Assembly (NCBI GenBank): GCA_042408965.1 | Contig: JBHOQN010000008.1 | Span: forward strand, 15,563 to 79,562 | Direction of reading: 5' to 3' | DNA: 64,000 nt | From: Thermogemmatispora sp042408965 | Lineage (GTDB): Bacteria > Chloroflexota > Ktedonobacteria > Ktedonobacterales > Ktedonobacteraceae | Shown here: piece by piece, positions 47,401 through 55,338 of the stretch | Layout of the letters: each line of letters opens with the position of its first letter | Numbering within the stretch: position 1 is the first letter of the stretch | Notes under the pieces: model-generated | What the model was told of the DNA's origin: nothing | Seen by the model: the letters and a program-made list of their open reading frames with translations, nothing else | The model's database searches: none | Program-made: the position numbers and the translations under genes

Positions 47401-47679
47401 CCTGCCTTTCCTGCGCTCGACGTAAGCCTTAGTGAATCAGAAAGGCAGGTATCCCCTTTTGATTTAACAATGGAGATAATAGAAGACCAGGACTGCCTGA
47501 GAGGACGTATGGAATACAGCACAGATCTCTTTGACCGGGAAACAATAGCGCGCTTGGTAGGTCACTGGCAGACGTTAACAGCCAGCATGGCAACCTCCTC
47601 CTGCGAACAACGAATAAAAAAATTGCCTCTCCAGACACACGTGGAGTCTCGGCCGCCAGACAATTTGCCTGCGAACTAA
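44401..47679 (+). CDS. NRPS, A-T-C, alanine-type pocket, terminal condensation domain
   Basis: The 1092-residue protein has an A domain (TSGSTGLPKG near 195), a carrier (GGDSLLAM near 579) and a C-terminal condensation domain (HHAIWDGWS near 774), with nothing after it. The hand-read pocket DLFNNALTYK is an alanine-type code. Because it starts with A and ends with C, both its upstream and downstream partners are other proteins; the leftmost NRPS, which begins with A-T, would fit after it. Several Met codons are clustered at the start; ATG 44413 has GGAG at better spacing than 44401. The start of the C domain (about 46330-46480) is AT-rich compared with the rest. Confidence 0.94.
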   Translation: MEHSMESMERMASSSSIICGSQAETQCIPVGWHATAASHGSEYTIHQLFLSQVQRTPDAIALVAADAQISYLELHHRSNQLAHILGDLGVGPEVRVGICAERSPAMILGLLAVLKAGGAYVPLDPTYPQERLHFILTDSQIDILLTQEHLCPRLPAQCRHIVDLDHIWKDADCSDTSNMSERVHARNIAYVIYTSGSTGLPKGVLIEHSSATNFLHWASQFFTEQEVSGVLASTSICFDLSIFEIFGTLIRGGTVILAENALHPPTLLAQSRVTLINTVPSVMTALLKLYPLPDSLSTVNLAGESLSQKLVDHLYARSSLQRVLNLYGPSETTTYSTFAVVEAGVPPPPTIGRPIANTQAYVLGPNWLPVPPGTVGELYIGGAGLARGYLSRPALTAERFLPNPFSTLPGERMYRTGDLVRYRSDGNLEFIGRVDQQVKIRGFRIEPGEIEAILAQHPAIAEVRVLARENTTDQKELIGYLVFHRNETRPSAQELRAYLRHYLPDYMVPGTFLPLEAFPLTPNGKVDHAALLALEGPALPESELSPEPGTPLEQRLAHIWTAILKHQQFGMDSNFFEVGGDSLLAMLVLSHIRETLHVEVPLSSFFEHPTLATLAEQVAISPPSHPEPEQTSLSQESSANLFPLSFGQQGLWIQEMLFPSNNINTIVLALRMTGTLDIVSLEKSLLKLVERHHILHTRFLLLEGELYQQVEPLRTPLLVVEDFADQPVETGEYLLRQRLEQEIGQTLTMTQGPLFSPTLFRLSKQEHLLLVRVHHAIWDGWSTSIFLRNLAAFYTAEIYRTPAALPPLSMQYADFVLWQRQWLQGEVLLQHQEYWARQLLGAPPLLALPTDRPRPPQPSLRGETLSFELPPHITQALRQLAQQEQVSLFMTLLTSFLILLARYSGQEDIVIGTPIANRIRPQTEETIGFFVTMLALRVDLSGNPTVRTLLTHVREVCLEAYAHQDFPFELVLETLQPARDPAYHPLLQVLFVFQNIPLELPAFPALDVSLSESERQVSPFDLTMEIIEDQDCLRGRMEYSTDLFDRETIARLVGHWQTLTASMATSSCEQRIKKLPLQTHVESRPPDNLPAN

Positions 47680-47891
47680 TGGGAATGATTCCATCCTGCT
47701 GAGGAACAGTAGAGAGCCCAGGTCTGACCGTGCGGGGCCAGGTCTACTACCTGCGATGTCCTCTTATCCACCATCATCGCCCCCGCCTGCACCGGCTTCC
47801 CGATCGCCTGGCACAAGACCGACGCTCCCGCCCCTGGCCGGCGCCCGTGGTGGCGCGGGCAGAGATCCTCCTCTACCCGCACTGACCACCT
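47680..47891. other. Intergenic boundary, possible transposase remnant
   Basis: These 212 bases separate the low-GC NRPS locus from the higher-GC flank. On the plus strand a short frame reads ACTGFPIAWHKTDAPAP, which loosely recalls the core of IS4-type transposases (IPVAW). No intact insertion sequence or terminal repeats are visible, and the resemblance is weak. I see no strong terminator for either converging gene. Confidence 0.25.
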
Positions 47892-48935
47892 TCAGCGATA
47901 CGAAGACGCCTGCATATTGAACAGCTCCGCATAGCGTCCGCCACGAGCGATCAACTCCTCATGGCTGCCCTGCTCGACCACCTCGCCACGCTCCAGCACC
48001 AGGATGTGATCGGCGGTACGCACCGTCGAGAAGCGATGCGAGATGAAGAGGGCGATCCGCCCCTGCGTCAACTGCCGCATACGCGCGAAGAGATCATGCT
48101 CGGCCTGAGCATCGAGAGAGGCCGTCGGCTCATCAAGAATGAGGATCTGAGCCTCGCGCATGAAACCGCGGGCCAGAGCCACCTTCTGCCACTCGCCCCC
48201 GGAGAGATGGTGCCCCTCCTCAAACCAGCGGCCCAGCATCGTCTCATAGCCCCTGGGCAGGCGGCCGATCACCTCATCGGCTCCACTCTTCTGCGCCGCC
48301 GCCCTGACGCGCGCCCCATCGTCGATGAACTCAACCTGACCAATACCGATATTCTCACGGGCCAGCAGCTGGTACTGCACAAAATCCTGGAAGATCACAC
48401 CGATCTCCCTGCGCAGCTCCTCCGGGTCATATTCACGGATATCGTGGCCATTGACCAGAATCTGGCCCTCCTGAGGATCATAGAGGCGCGCCAGCAGCTT
48501 GACCAGCGTCGTCTTCCCGGCGCCGTTGCGACCCACGATCGCCAGGGTCTGGCCGGCCCCCAGCTTAAAACTCACGTTGCGCAGAGCCGGCTCACGACGT
48601 CCCTCATAGCAGAAGGTCACGTTACGGAACTCGATCCCCTCGGAGAAAGGATGCACCAGGGGGATGGGATGTTCAGGTACTGGCAGCTCCGAGCGCATCT
48701 CCAGGACCTCGAAGAGCGTACTCAGATAGAGATTGTTCTCGTACATCGAGGAGAAGCCGCTCAGGATGCTCTGAAAGTTGTTTTGCACCGAGTTAGCCGC
48801 CTGGGTGTAGAGAGTCAGGTCACCGATCGAGACGCGCCCGTAGATGGCCTCCAGAGCCACATAGAGAAACGTGCTGCTGCTCACCAGCGTCGTCAGCGTT
48901 CCCCAGCCGAAGCCAGCCAGATAGCGCCTGACCAC
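47892..48935 (-). CDS. ABC exporter, C-terminal part (last TM helices and ATPase), separated by a frameshift
   Basis: This 347-codon frame carries the end of a membrane domain and a complete ATPase: GRNGAGKTT (Walker A), LSGGEWQKVALARG (signature), ILILDEPTAS (Walker B) and FISHRFSTV (H-loop). The GTG at 48935 is only where the frame first offers a start codon; the reading frame continues upstream in register with the N-terminal part (48976-49797) if one base is removed from a run of seven Ts. The repaired protein would be about 634 residues, normal for a half-transporter. It lies downstream of the GMC oxidoreductase in one operon. Confidence 0.85.
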   Translation of the reverse strand: MVRRYLAGFGWGTLTTLVSSSTFLYVALEAIYGRVSIGDLTLYTQAANSVQNNFQSILSGFSSMYENNLYLSTLFEVLEMRSELPVPEHPIPLVHPFSEGIEFRNVTFCYEGRREPALRNVSFKLGAGQTLAIVGRNGAGKTTLVKLLARLYDPQEGQILVNGHDIREYDPEELRREIGVIFQDFVQYQLLARENIGIGQVEFIDDGARVRAAAQKSGADEVIGRLPRGYETMLGRWFEEGHHLSGGEWQKVALARGFMREAQILILDEPTASLDAQAEHDLFARMRQLTQGRIALFISHRFSTVRTADHILVLERGEVVEQGSHEELIARGGRYAELFNMQASSYR

Positions 48936-48975
48936 AAGGCGGCGCTCCTCCGAGAGGAAGCGCTCCGCCAGCGCC

Positions 48976-49797
48976 TTAAAGCGTTCGATAAAAAAAGTGG
49001 CCCAGGCCGAAGATCTTGATCTCTTTCTGATAGGAGTCAGTGGTGAGAAGCAGCACCAGGTAGGCCTGCATGCGCCGCTCCTGCGACTGGCGCCGCTTCA
49101 TCTGGAAGCCGCGCCAGCCGTAGCGCGCATCGGCGATAAAGGCCGGAATGGGAGCCAGCAGGGCCACAGCCGCCAGCCACCACTGCAAGCGCACCAGCAG
49201 GATGATCATCGAGCTGAAGGTCAGCAGGTTGCGCAGCAGTGTGAAGGTCCCGGAGATCATCATCACCGGACGCACCATCGCCTCCTGCTGCACCTGATTC
49301 AGCTTGTCGTAGAACTCAGAGCGCTCAAAGAAGGCCATATCCAGCGTATGCGCATGCCGGATGAGCAAATACTGCACACGGGTGGTGGTCTCATCCTGCA
49401 GCAATTGCTGAAATGTATTACTCAGCGTGCTCAGCAGTCCCATCAACACGTTGAGCGCTAACTGCAATAGCACGAGCATGGCGATCAGATGGATATAGAG
49501 CGTCACATGAGCAGTGTTACGAATGGCCATGACCACCGCATCGAGCAGCAGTTTGTTCAGATAGATCGTCGCAGTTGGCACAAAGGCCAGCACGAGCGTC
49601 GTCAGGCCCATGCCAAGTGTGAGCCAGGGGCTCGTCTCCCAGACCAGCCGCAGGGAGCGCCCCATGCCCACCAGCGCCCCAGGCACGTTGCGCAGGAATC
49701 TGAGGAACCGCTCTCGCCAGGAGAGCCGTTCCTCATCGCCATCTGGCTGCCTGAAAGGCGAGCGCGCTCTGATGGCGCGTGAATGATAGACCATCAT
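48976..49797 (-). CDS. ABC exporter, N-terminal part (membrane domain), ends at a frameshift
   Basis: About 273 residues with several membrane segments (for example WLTLGMGLTTLVLAF, LIAMLVLLQLALNVLMG) and the coupling region DMAFFERSEFYDKLNQ, typical of ABC exporters. The frame reads IKIFGLGHFF then stops soon after a 7-T run; dropping one T continues as IERFKALAERF, which joins the ATPase frame. Start ATG 49797 lies 4 bases after the oxidoreductase stop; a GTG at 49833 would overlap that gene. It may be a true pseudogene, an assembly error or a slippage site. Confidence 0.85.
   Translation of the reverse strand: MMVYHSRAIRARSPFRQPDGDEERLSWRERFLRFLRNVPGALVGMGRSLRLVWETSPWLTLGMGLTTLVLAFVPTATIYLNKLLLDAVVMAIRNTAHVTLYIHLIAMLVLLQLALNVLMGLLSTLSNTFQQLLQDETTTRVQYLLIRHAHTLDMAFFERSEFYDKLNQVQQEAMVRPVMMISGTFTLLRNLLTFSSMIILLVRLQWWLAAVALLAPIPAFIADARYGWRGFQMKRRQSQERRMQAYLVLLLTTDSYQKEIKIFGLGHFFYRTL
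48990..48996 (-). other. Homopolymer frameshift site
   Basis: Seven consecutive A on the plus strand (T on the coding strand) lie exactly where the ABC exporter changes frame. Six Ts would give an uninterrupted gene: 49797-47892 is 1906 bases, one more than 635 codons. Confidence 0.85.
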
Positions 49798-49801
49798 AGT
49801 A

Positions 49802-51853
49802 CTACAGCGCCTCTTTGATGTATTGAGCTGCACGATGGGCCAGGGCCATGATCGAGAGCATAGGGTTCACACCGGAGGGCGCGGGGAAGACACTCCCGTC
49901 GCAGACGAAGAGGCCGCGCACGCCGTGCACCTCCTGATGCTCATCGACAACCGAGGCCCGCGGGTCGCTTCCCATCCGACAGCTCCCCATCTGATGAGCG
50001 GTAAAGATCATCAGACGATTGGGAGCCATACCGTGACGCTCAAGCTGGCGCTCGAAGGCAGCGAGAGCACGCTCCGAAAGTGCGCCATCGGCGGCGCGAT
50101 CGACGCGCGTACGCTTCGTGTGCAGCGAGAGCACCGCGCGGGCCCCGGCAGCGAAATGGACGCGCGCGGCTTGAGCCATCCCGTGCAGCAGGTGACGACG
50201 GTCATAGGTCGAGACCACATACTCAATGGCCGGCTCGCGATCGCGGCCCAGCGAGACGCGCCCCTCGCCGCGATCGCGCGTCAGCACGATGAAAGCCGCC
50301 ACGTAGGGGGCCTCGAGCAGCTGCTCGCGGAAGGCGCGGGCAGACCACCAGGGGAGGGCCACGCCGAGCATGCCCGGATGGACAGGGGCCACCTCCAGCT
50401 TGTAGCCATAGCTGCCATCCAGATGGCCAAACTGGTCGCTGTAGGCAGATTGTAGCACACCTTTCCAGGGATAGACCTTCTCAGGATAGAGACCAGCCAC
50501 GACGGCCGTGGGGTGCAGATGCAGATGGCGCCCGATATGCGGATGGTCCAGACCGGAGCGCAGCAACACTGCCGGCGAATGGATCGATCCCGCGGCGACG
50601 ATGACGGCGCGCGCCCGCACCGTGAGGTGGCTGACACGGCCACTCTCAGGATCGCGCACGCTGGCCGCCACGCCCACCGCACGCCCGTTCTCGATCAGCA
50701 CGCGATCGGCGCTGCAGTGAACAATGATGCGCGCACCAGCCTCGAAGGCATCCTGCAGATAGGTGCGCAGCGTCGATTGCTTGCGACCATAGCGGCAGCC
50801 GAAGCAGCAGGAGCCACAGCGCTGGGCGCAGCCCGTGGCATTGCGGCGCAGCGTCCCCGCGTGGTAGCCCAGGGCCGCGCAACCATCGGCCAGCAACTGA
50901 TTCTGGCGATTATGGGCGCTATCCTCACTGTTGACACCGAGACGGGCCTCAACGGCGGCGAAGCTCTCCTGCAGGCCAGGTCCCGTGAGGTCCTTGATTC
51001 CCGACAGAGTGGCCCACTGGTCGAGTACGTCCGGCGGGGTTCTGAAGGAAGTAAGCCAGTTGACGACAGTACCGCCTCCCAGAGTGCTGCCAGCCAGCAC
51101 GGTGATCCCCAGATCGCGCGATGTCAGCAGACCGCGCTGCAGGTAGAGTTCCACCATGCCACGCCCCTCCTGCGTGGGAAAGGTCTCCTCGCGATAATAG
51201 CCGCCCTTCTCCAGGACTACCACGCTCTTGCCGGCGCGCGCCAGCTCTCCCGCTACCACCCCGCCGCCGGCACCGGAGCCGATCACCACTGCATCCGCCT
51301 CCAGAACGGTATCCTCCGTGATGGGAAAGGTCTCCAGTGCCGGCTCCGATGCTGGCGGCCCCTGCGGCGGCTCATAGTCCAGTACCTGCCAGTTCGGATT
51401 CTTTCCCTGTTCATCGAGCACAGAGAAGAAGACAAAGGCAGCCAGACGCTTGAGGGCCTGAAAGCCCTGTCGCAGCAGCCCCAGGGGACTGCTGGCCAGC
51501 GCCAGCAGATAGCGCTCTCTCTGCTGCTGGGAGAGGTCGGGAAAGGCGTGTGCGCTCCCCACCAGGAAGAGGCTGGTCAGCGGACTGGCCATGATCATCA
51601 GGAGCTGGCGAATCTGGGTCTTGCGCTCGTCATTCTCCAGCGCCAGCAGCTCTGCCATACGGGCAGCGACCTGCAGATTGGCGGCGCGTCGCCGATAGTA
51701 GGCGGCTACCTCCTCGCTGACGCCGGCCGGTGGGTCGAGTGAGGGTAAGAGTGTATCGCACACGGATTCCAGGATGGCCAATTCGCTGGGTGAGAGCCAC
51801 GTGGCTTGCTGACTGTGCAAGAGCGGAGAAATGCTCGTGGAGGAGATGGTCAT
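49802..51853 (-). CDS. GMC-family FAD-dependent oxidoreductase
   Basis: This protein of about 683 residues oxidises an alcohol or sugar-type substrate using FAD; the family's long-chain alcohol oxidase branch fits best. After an N-terminal helical region come the FAD site VIGSGAGGGVVAGELARAG, a Cys-rich loop (CAQRCGSCCFGC), and the C-terminal block CDGSVFPAPSGVNPMLSI that holds the family's active-site end. HQMGSCRMG is also typical. ATG 51853 follows AAGGAGG; the longer frame upstream (to 52093) looks non-coding. The ABC exporter gene begins 4 bases after its stop, so the two are probably co-transcribed. No link to the NRPS locus is shown. Confidence 0.93.
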   Translation of the reverse strand: MTISSTSISPLLHSQQATWLSPSELAILESVCDTLLPSLDPPAGVSEEVAAYYRRRAANLQVAARMAELLALENDERKTQIRQLLMIMASPLTSLFLVGSAHAFPDLSQQQRERYLLALASSPLGLLRQGFQALKRLAAFVFFSVLDEQGKNPNWQVLDYEPPQGPPASEPALETFPITEDTVLEADAVVIGSGAGGGVVAGELARAGKSVVVLEKGGYYREETFPTQEGRGMVELYLQRGLLTSRDLGITVLAGSTLGGGTVVNWLTSFRTPPDVLDQWATLSGIKDLTGPGLQESFAAVEARLGVNSEDSAHNRQNQLLADGCAALGYHAGTLRRNATGCAQRCGSCCFGCRYGRKQSTLRTYLQDAFEAGARIIVHCSADRVLIENGRAVGVAASVRDPESGRVSHLTVRARAVIVAAGSIHSPAVLLRSGLDHPHIGRHLHLHPTAVVAGLYPEKVYPWKGVLQSAYSDQFGHLDGSYGYKLEVAPVHPGMLGVALPWWSARAFREQLLEAPYVAAFIVLTRDRGEGRVSLGRDREPAIEYVVSTYDRRHLLHGMAQAARVHFAAGARAVLSLHTKRTRVDRAADGALSERALAAFERQLERHGMAPNRLMIFTAHQMGSCRMGSDPRASVVDEHQEVHGVRGLFVCDGSVFPAPSGVNPMLSIMALAHRAAQYIKEAL

Positions 51854-51991
51854 GGAAGTGTACCTCCTTCTCAGGCGTCGCTGGCCGATGTCGTCGGCCC
51901 TGCAGATCACCCTGGTCCTGCTGGCAGGACGGCCTCGCTCGCTACCTCGCACCAGAGGCCGCCTCGTCCCTTTTTGAAAAAGAGTCAATTT

Positions 51992-52000
51992 AGTATACCA
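51992..52000 (-). promoter_or_regulatory. Possible extended -10 promoter for the oxidoreductase operon
   Basis: Reading leftward the sequence is TGGTATACT, an extended -10 box with no clear -35. Transcription would begin near 51985, about 130 bases before the oxidoreductase start. The rest of 51854-52211 shows a short CTTTTT/AAAAAG hairpin near 51970 and no gene I can support. Confidence 0.35.
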
Positions 52001-52211
52001 TACGACCGGCCGGCGTGCACAGCCGCGACGGGAAGAGAGGGAGGCACCGCGCGACAGGCAGAGAGCCTCAGGCACAGGAAGAGCCTTCCACAACGTGCGC
52101 CAGCGAGCTGCTCATCACAACGGGTACGAGATTGACCGAGAGAGGTTTCTGTGTTACGCTAGCAGCAGCAGTTTCTACAGTGAGACGATCGGCGAGCCGG
52201 GAGAATCAAGG

Positions 52212-52451
52212 ATGCACGGCTGCAGCCTCAGCCCGGGAGAGCACCTGATTGCAGCCCTGGCCATGGTGCTGACACTGCTGGCTTGTGGGAGCGCTGGCGA
52301 TCCGCAGGGCGTCTCCCGGTCCAGTGAGAAGACGCGATCACACAGCGGCGGCGCTCAGGCCCCCGCTCGAAGGTCGGCTCTCAGCTTGCCGTTTCTGTGC
52401 CAGGAACGCGGTCCATGCCGCGAGAGGAGGGAACCTCTATGCACCAGATGA
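52212..52451 (+). CDS. Putative small lipoprotein
   Basis: A 79-residue frame starts with a lipoprotein-like signal: a hydrophobic stretch LIAALAMVLTLLAC followed by GSAGD, where LLAC would be the lipobox and Cys the lipidated residue. GGGAG lies 8 bases before ATG 52212. The mature part is short, Arg/Ser-rich and unlike any family I know, so it could be a spurious frame or a decayed gene. Upstream in-frame codons from 52095 add no recognisable sequence. Confidence 0.4.
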   Translation: MHGCSLSPGEHLIAALAMVLTLLACGSAGDPQGVSRSSEKTRSHSGGAQAPARRSALSLPFLCQERGPCRERREPLCTR

Positions 52452-52685
52452 ACATCTTCAGAAGCGCATCCCCATCGAGAGTAGCCCTGAGGATGGCGAG
52501 CCAGCAGTCGCCTGTCCGGCGCCTCCAGCACCTGCAGCGGCGGTCGCCAACCACCAGGAAACGCCTGCTTTCTGATACGCTGCAGGCAGCGGCCCGGCCT
52601 CACCTGCCGGAACCGCATTGTTGCTAGCAGCTAGCCGACGTCGATCCCGTCAGTTCTCTGCTGTCACGCAGAAGGGAGCGCATCC

Positions 52686-53060
52686 ATGAAGAGAACCGCC
52701 TTACTGGTCAAGCCCTATGTCTGGAACGAGATCCCTGGCCACGTCGTCCTCTTCGTCCGCGAAGGCGAGCCAGGCGACACAGGAGAGACGCCCATCAGCG
52801 ACTGGCTGCAGCGTTTTGGAGGGCCTCAGTGCGAGCTTAATGTCCCCTTTACGGGAGGAATCTATCGCTTTGACCTGACCCCCTGGCTGCACCTGCCACC
52901 TGAGACGCCGCTCGAGTTACGCTGGGGCTTCTTACCGGAGCAACCCATTTCCCAGGACGATCCACGCTATCCCCAACCGCCGCCCGGCCCGAGGCGCCGA
53001 TTCTATCAGAGGGATAGCTCTTTCCAGATCAAAGGTCCCGCGTCCGAGGGCGACTCCTGA
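52686..53060 (+). CDS. Hypothetical protein
   Basis: This 124-residue protein is not recognised. It has no signal peptide; it is rich in Pro and aromatic residues (FDLTPWLHLPPETPLELRWGF) and ends in a Pro/Arg-rich tail (PQPPPGPRRRFYQ). AGAAGGGAG precedes ATG 52686. It stands alone between the oxidoreductase operon and the carboxyltransferase promoter, on the plus strand. Composition matches the flanking high-GC genes. Confidence 0.65.
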   Translation: MKRTALLVKPYVWNEIPGHVVLFVREGEPGDTGETPISDWLQRFGGPQCELNVPFTGGIYRFDLTPWLHLPPETPLELRWGFLPEQPISQDDPRYPQPPPGPRRRFYQRDSSFQIKGPASEGDS

Positions 53061-53135
53061 GCATCACCCGGACATTCCTGCCCTGCCTGCTCTCCCATCC
53101 TGTTCGCATGGCACCGCCTGCAGGCAACCATCCAG

Positions 53136-53171
53136 GCCGGGTTAGACACCCACCCGGCGACGTGCTATACT
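53136..53171 (+). promoter_or_regulatory. Promoter with overlapping palindrome upstream of the carboxyltransferase gene
   Basis: TAGACA (53143-53148), a 17-base spacer and TATACT (53166-53171) make a good sigma-70-type promoter, start near 53178. A perfect inverted repeat GCCGGGT/ACCCGGC (53136-53142 and 53152-53158) straddles the -35 box and is a plausible repressor site. Confidence 0.55.
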
Positions 53172-53235
53172 GCCTCTGTACTGCCCAGGTAGCAGCAGCC
53201 TTTATCACACACTCTCTCCATGGAGACACAGCAGT

Positions 53236-54828
53236 ATGACCACAAGCGAAGAGCCTGTTCAGGGGACGCCGGCGTTCAAGAGTGCCGAGGAGAAGTTGCA
53301 TGAGCTACGTCGTCGCAAAGAGGCGGCCATGCTCGGCGGTGGGCAGAAGCGCATTGAGACGCAGCATCAGAAAGGCAAGCTCACGGCGCGCGAGCGCCTG
53401 GATCTCCTGCTTGACGCAGGAACCTTCAACGAGCTGGACATGTTCGTGACCCATCGCAGCAGCGACTTCGGCCTGGAGGCGCAGCGCTACCCCGGCGATG
53501 GTGTCGTCACAGGTTACGGGCAGATCGATGGGCGGCTGGTCTACGTCTTCTCGCAAGATTTCACCGTCTTTGGCGGCTCACTTTCGGAGGCGCACGCCGA
53601 GAAGATCTGCAAGGTGATGGATCTGGCCATGAAGAACGGTGCGCCCGTGATCGGTCTCAATGACTCCGGCGGGGCACGCATTCAGGAGGGCGTCGTCAGC
53701 CTGGGGGCCTACGCAGACATCTTCCTGCGCAACACACTGGCTTCGGGTGTGGTGCCACAGATCTCTGCCATTATGGGACCCTGCGCCGGCGGGGCCGTCT
53801 ACTCGCCAGCCATCACCGATTTTATTTTCATGGTCGACAAAACCAGCTATATGTTCGTGACCGGTCCGAATGTGGTGAAGACCGTGACCCACGAGGACGT
53901 CACCTTCGACGAGCTGGGCGGCGCCATGGTGCACAACGCAGTCAGCGGCGTGGCCCACTTCTTCTGTCCCGGCGAGGCAGAGTGCCTGCACATGATTCGC
54001 ACGCTGTTGAGCTACCTGCCTTCCAACAACCTCGATGATCCGCCACGCCTCGTGTCGAGCGACCCGCCGACGCGCGCCGCGCCCGAGCTGGACACCATCG
54101 TCCCCGACAATCCCAACAAGCCCTACGACATGAAGGCCGTGATCCGCCACATCGCCGATAACGGCATCTTCTTTGAGGTGCAGGAGTATTTCGCGACCAA
54201 TATCATCGTGGGCTTCGCACGCCTGAACGGGCGCTCCGTGGGCATCGTCGCGCAGCAGCCGAGCGCGCTCGCGGGTGTGCTCGATATCAACTCGTCCACC
54301 AAGGCAGCGCGCTTCGTACGCTTCTGCGACTGCTTCAACATCCCGCTCATCACCTTCGTGGATGTGCCGGGGTTCCTGCCAGGCGTGGGACAGGAGCACG
54401 GCGGCATCATCCGCCACGGCGCCAAGCTACTCTACGCCTACTGCGAGGCCACCGTGCCCAAGATCACGGTGATCACGCGCAAGGCCTATGGCGGCGCCTA
54501 CGATGTCATGAGCAGCAAGCACGTGCGAGGGGACATCAACTACGCCTGGCCGACGGCAGAGATCGCCGTCATGGGACCCGAGCCGGCGGTCAACATCCTC
54601 TTCAAGGAGGAGATTGAGCGAGCCGCCGACCCGGAGCGCCGCCGCCAGGAGTTGATCGCCGAGTACAGCGAGAAGTTCGCCAATCCTTACGTGGCCGCCG
54701 CGCGCGGCTATATTGATGAGATCATTGAGCCGCGCCACACACGCGAGCGCCTCATCACCGCCCTGGAGATGCTCAAGAACAAGCGAGACAGCAACCCGCC
54801 CAGGAAACACGGGAACATTCCCCTGTAG
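53236..54828 (+). CDS. Acyl-CoA carboxylase carboxyltransferase (propionyl/methylmalonyl-CoA type)
   Basis: This 530-residue protein is full length for the biotin-dependent carboxyltransferase beta subunit (PccB/MmdA family), which moves carboxyl from biotin to propionyl-CoA or transfers it from methylmalonyl-CoA. Seen are KGKLTARERLDLLLD, NDSGGARIQEGV, the oxyanion-hole block MGPCAGGAVYSPA, and VDVPGFLPG with KAYGGAYDVM later on. Methylmalonyl-CoA epimerase is encoded nearby on the other strand, supporting a propionyl/methylmalonyl-CoA role, which could also supply extender units. A biotin carboxylase or biotin carrier partner is not in the window. It has its own promoter. Confidence 0.95.
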   Translation: MTTSEEPVQGTPAFKSAEEKLHELRRRKEAAMLGGGQKRIETQHQKGKLTARERLDLLLDAGTFNELDMFVTHRSSDFGLEAQRYPGDGVVTGYGQIDGRLVYVFSQDFTVFGGSLSEAHAEKICKVMDLAMKNGAPVIGLNDSGGARIQEGVVSLGAYADIFLRNTLASGVVPQISAIMGPCAGGAVYSPAITDFIFMVDKTSYMFVTGPNVVKTVTHEDVTFDELGGAMVHNAVSGVAHFFCPGEAECLHMIRTLLSYLPSNNLDDPPRLVSSDPPTRAAPELDTIVPDNPNKPYDMKAVIRHIADNGIFFEVQEYFATNIIVGFARLNGRSVGIVAQQPSALAGVLDINSSTKAARFVRFCDCFNIPLITFVDVPGFLPGVGQEHGGIIRHGAKLLYAYCEATVPKITVITRKAYGGAYDVMSSKHVRGDINYAWPTAEIAVMGPEPAVNILFKEEIERAADPERRRQELIAEYSEKFANPYVAAARGYIDEIIEPRHTRERLITALEMLKNKRDSNPPRKHGNIPL

Positions 54829-54873
54829 GCGGCAGAGCAGCTTCCAGTACTTCGGCGCCGGGCAAGCCCGCCT

Positions 54874-55293
54874 TCAGACAGGTTCCTGGTTTTTCTCCAG
54901 TAGCTCCAGCAGCACGCCATGGGTGCCCCGAGGGTGCAGAAAGATGGCCCGCCCTTCGGCGGCCAGGCGCGGCTCCTCGTCGAGCACCAACGCGCCCCGG
55001 CTGCGCAGATCGGCGAGGGCGGCCTCAATATCGGCCACCTCCAGGCAGATATGATGCAGGCCCTCGCCGCGCTTCTCCAGGAAACGAGCCAGACTCGAGG
55101 TCGGGCTGAGCGGCTCAATCAGCTCCAGCTCGCTGCCGCCCGGCCCGCCCAGCGGCAGGAAGGCGATGCGTACCTGCTCGGTCGGCACCACCTTGATCTC
55201 ACGCGGCGTCAGGCCGAGCAGATCGCGATAAAAGCCCAGGGCCTGCTCGATATCGCGCACGATAACGGCAACATGATCGATACGTTCAGGCAT
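54874..55293 (-). CDS. mce: Methylmalonyl-CoA epimerase
   Basis: The 139-residue vicinal-oxygen-chelate protein interconverts the (S) and (R) forms of methylmalonyl-CoA. Typical parts are IDHVAVIVRDIEQAL with metal-binding His7, GGSELELIEP, GLHHICLEVADIEAAL, and FLHPRGTHGVLLEL. ATG 55293 follows AAGGAG. It lies 45 bases behind the DUF402 gene, likely the same operon, and converges on the carboxyltransferase gene with a 45-base gap that contains a small CGGGC/GCCCG hairpin. Confidence 0.95.
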   Translation of the reverse strand: MPERIDHVAVIVRDIEQALGFYRDLLGLTPREIKVVPTEQVRIAFLPLGGPGGSELELIEPLSPTSSLARFLEKRGEGLHHICLEVADIEAALADLRSRGALVLDEEPRLAAEGRAIFLHPRGTHGVLLELLEKNQEPV

Positions 55294-55338
55294 GCGTCTT
55301 CTCCTTCCCCACGTGGGATGCGTGAGTGTGGCACTGGC

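Noticed and set aside
47961..49019. 352-codon plus-strand frame
   Set aside because: Antisense shadow of the ABC exporter; high GC produces long open frames.
50513..51742. 409-codon plus-strand frame
   Set aside because: Antisense to the GMC oxidoreductase, whose motifs are unmistakable.
51854..52093. N-terminal extension of the GMC oxidoreductase
   Set aside because: The extra 80 residues are Arg-rich with no family match, and ATG 51853 has the proper ribosome site.
53578..54417. 279-codon minus-strand frame
   Set aside because: Antisense to the carboxyltransferase; no motif.
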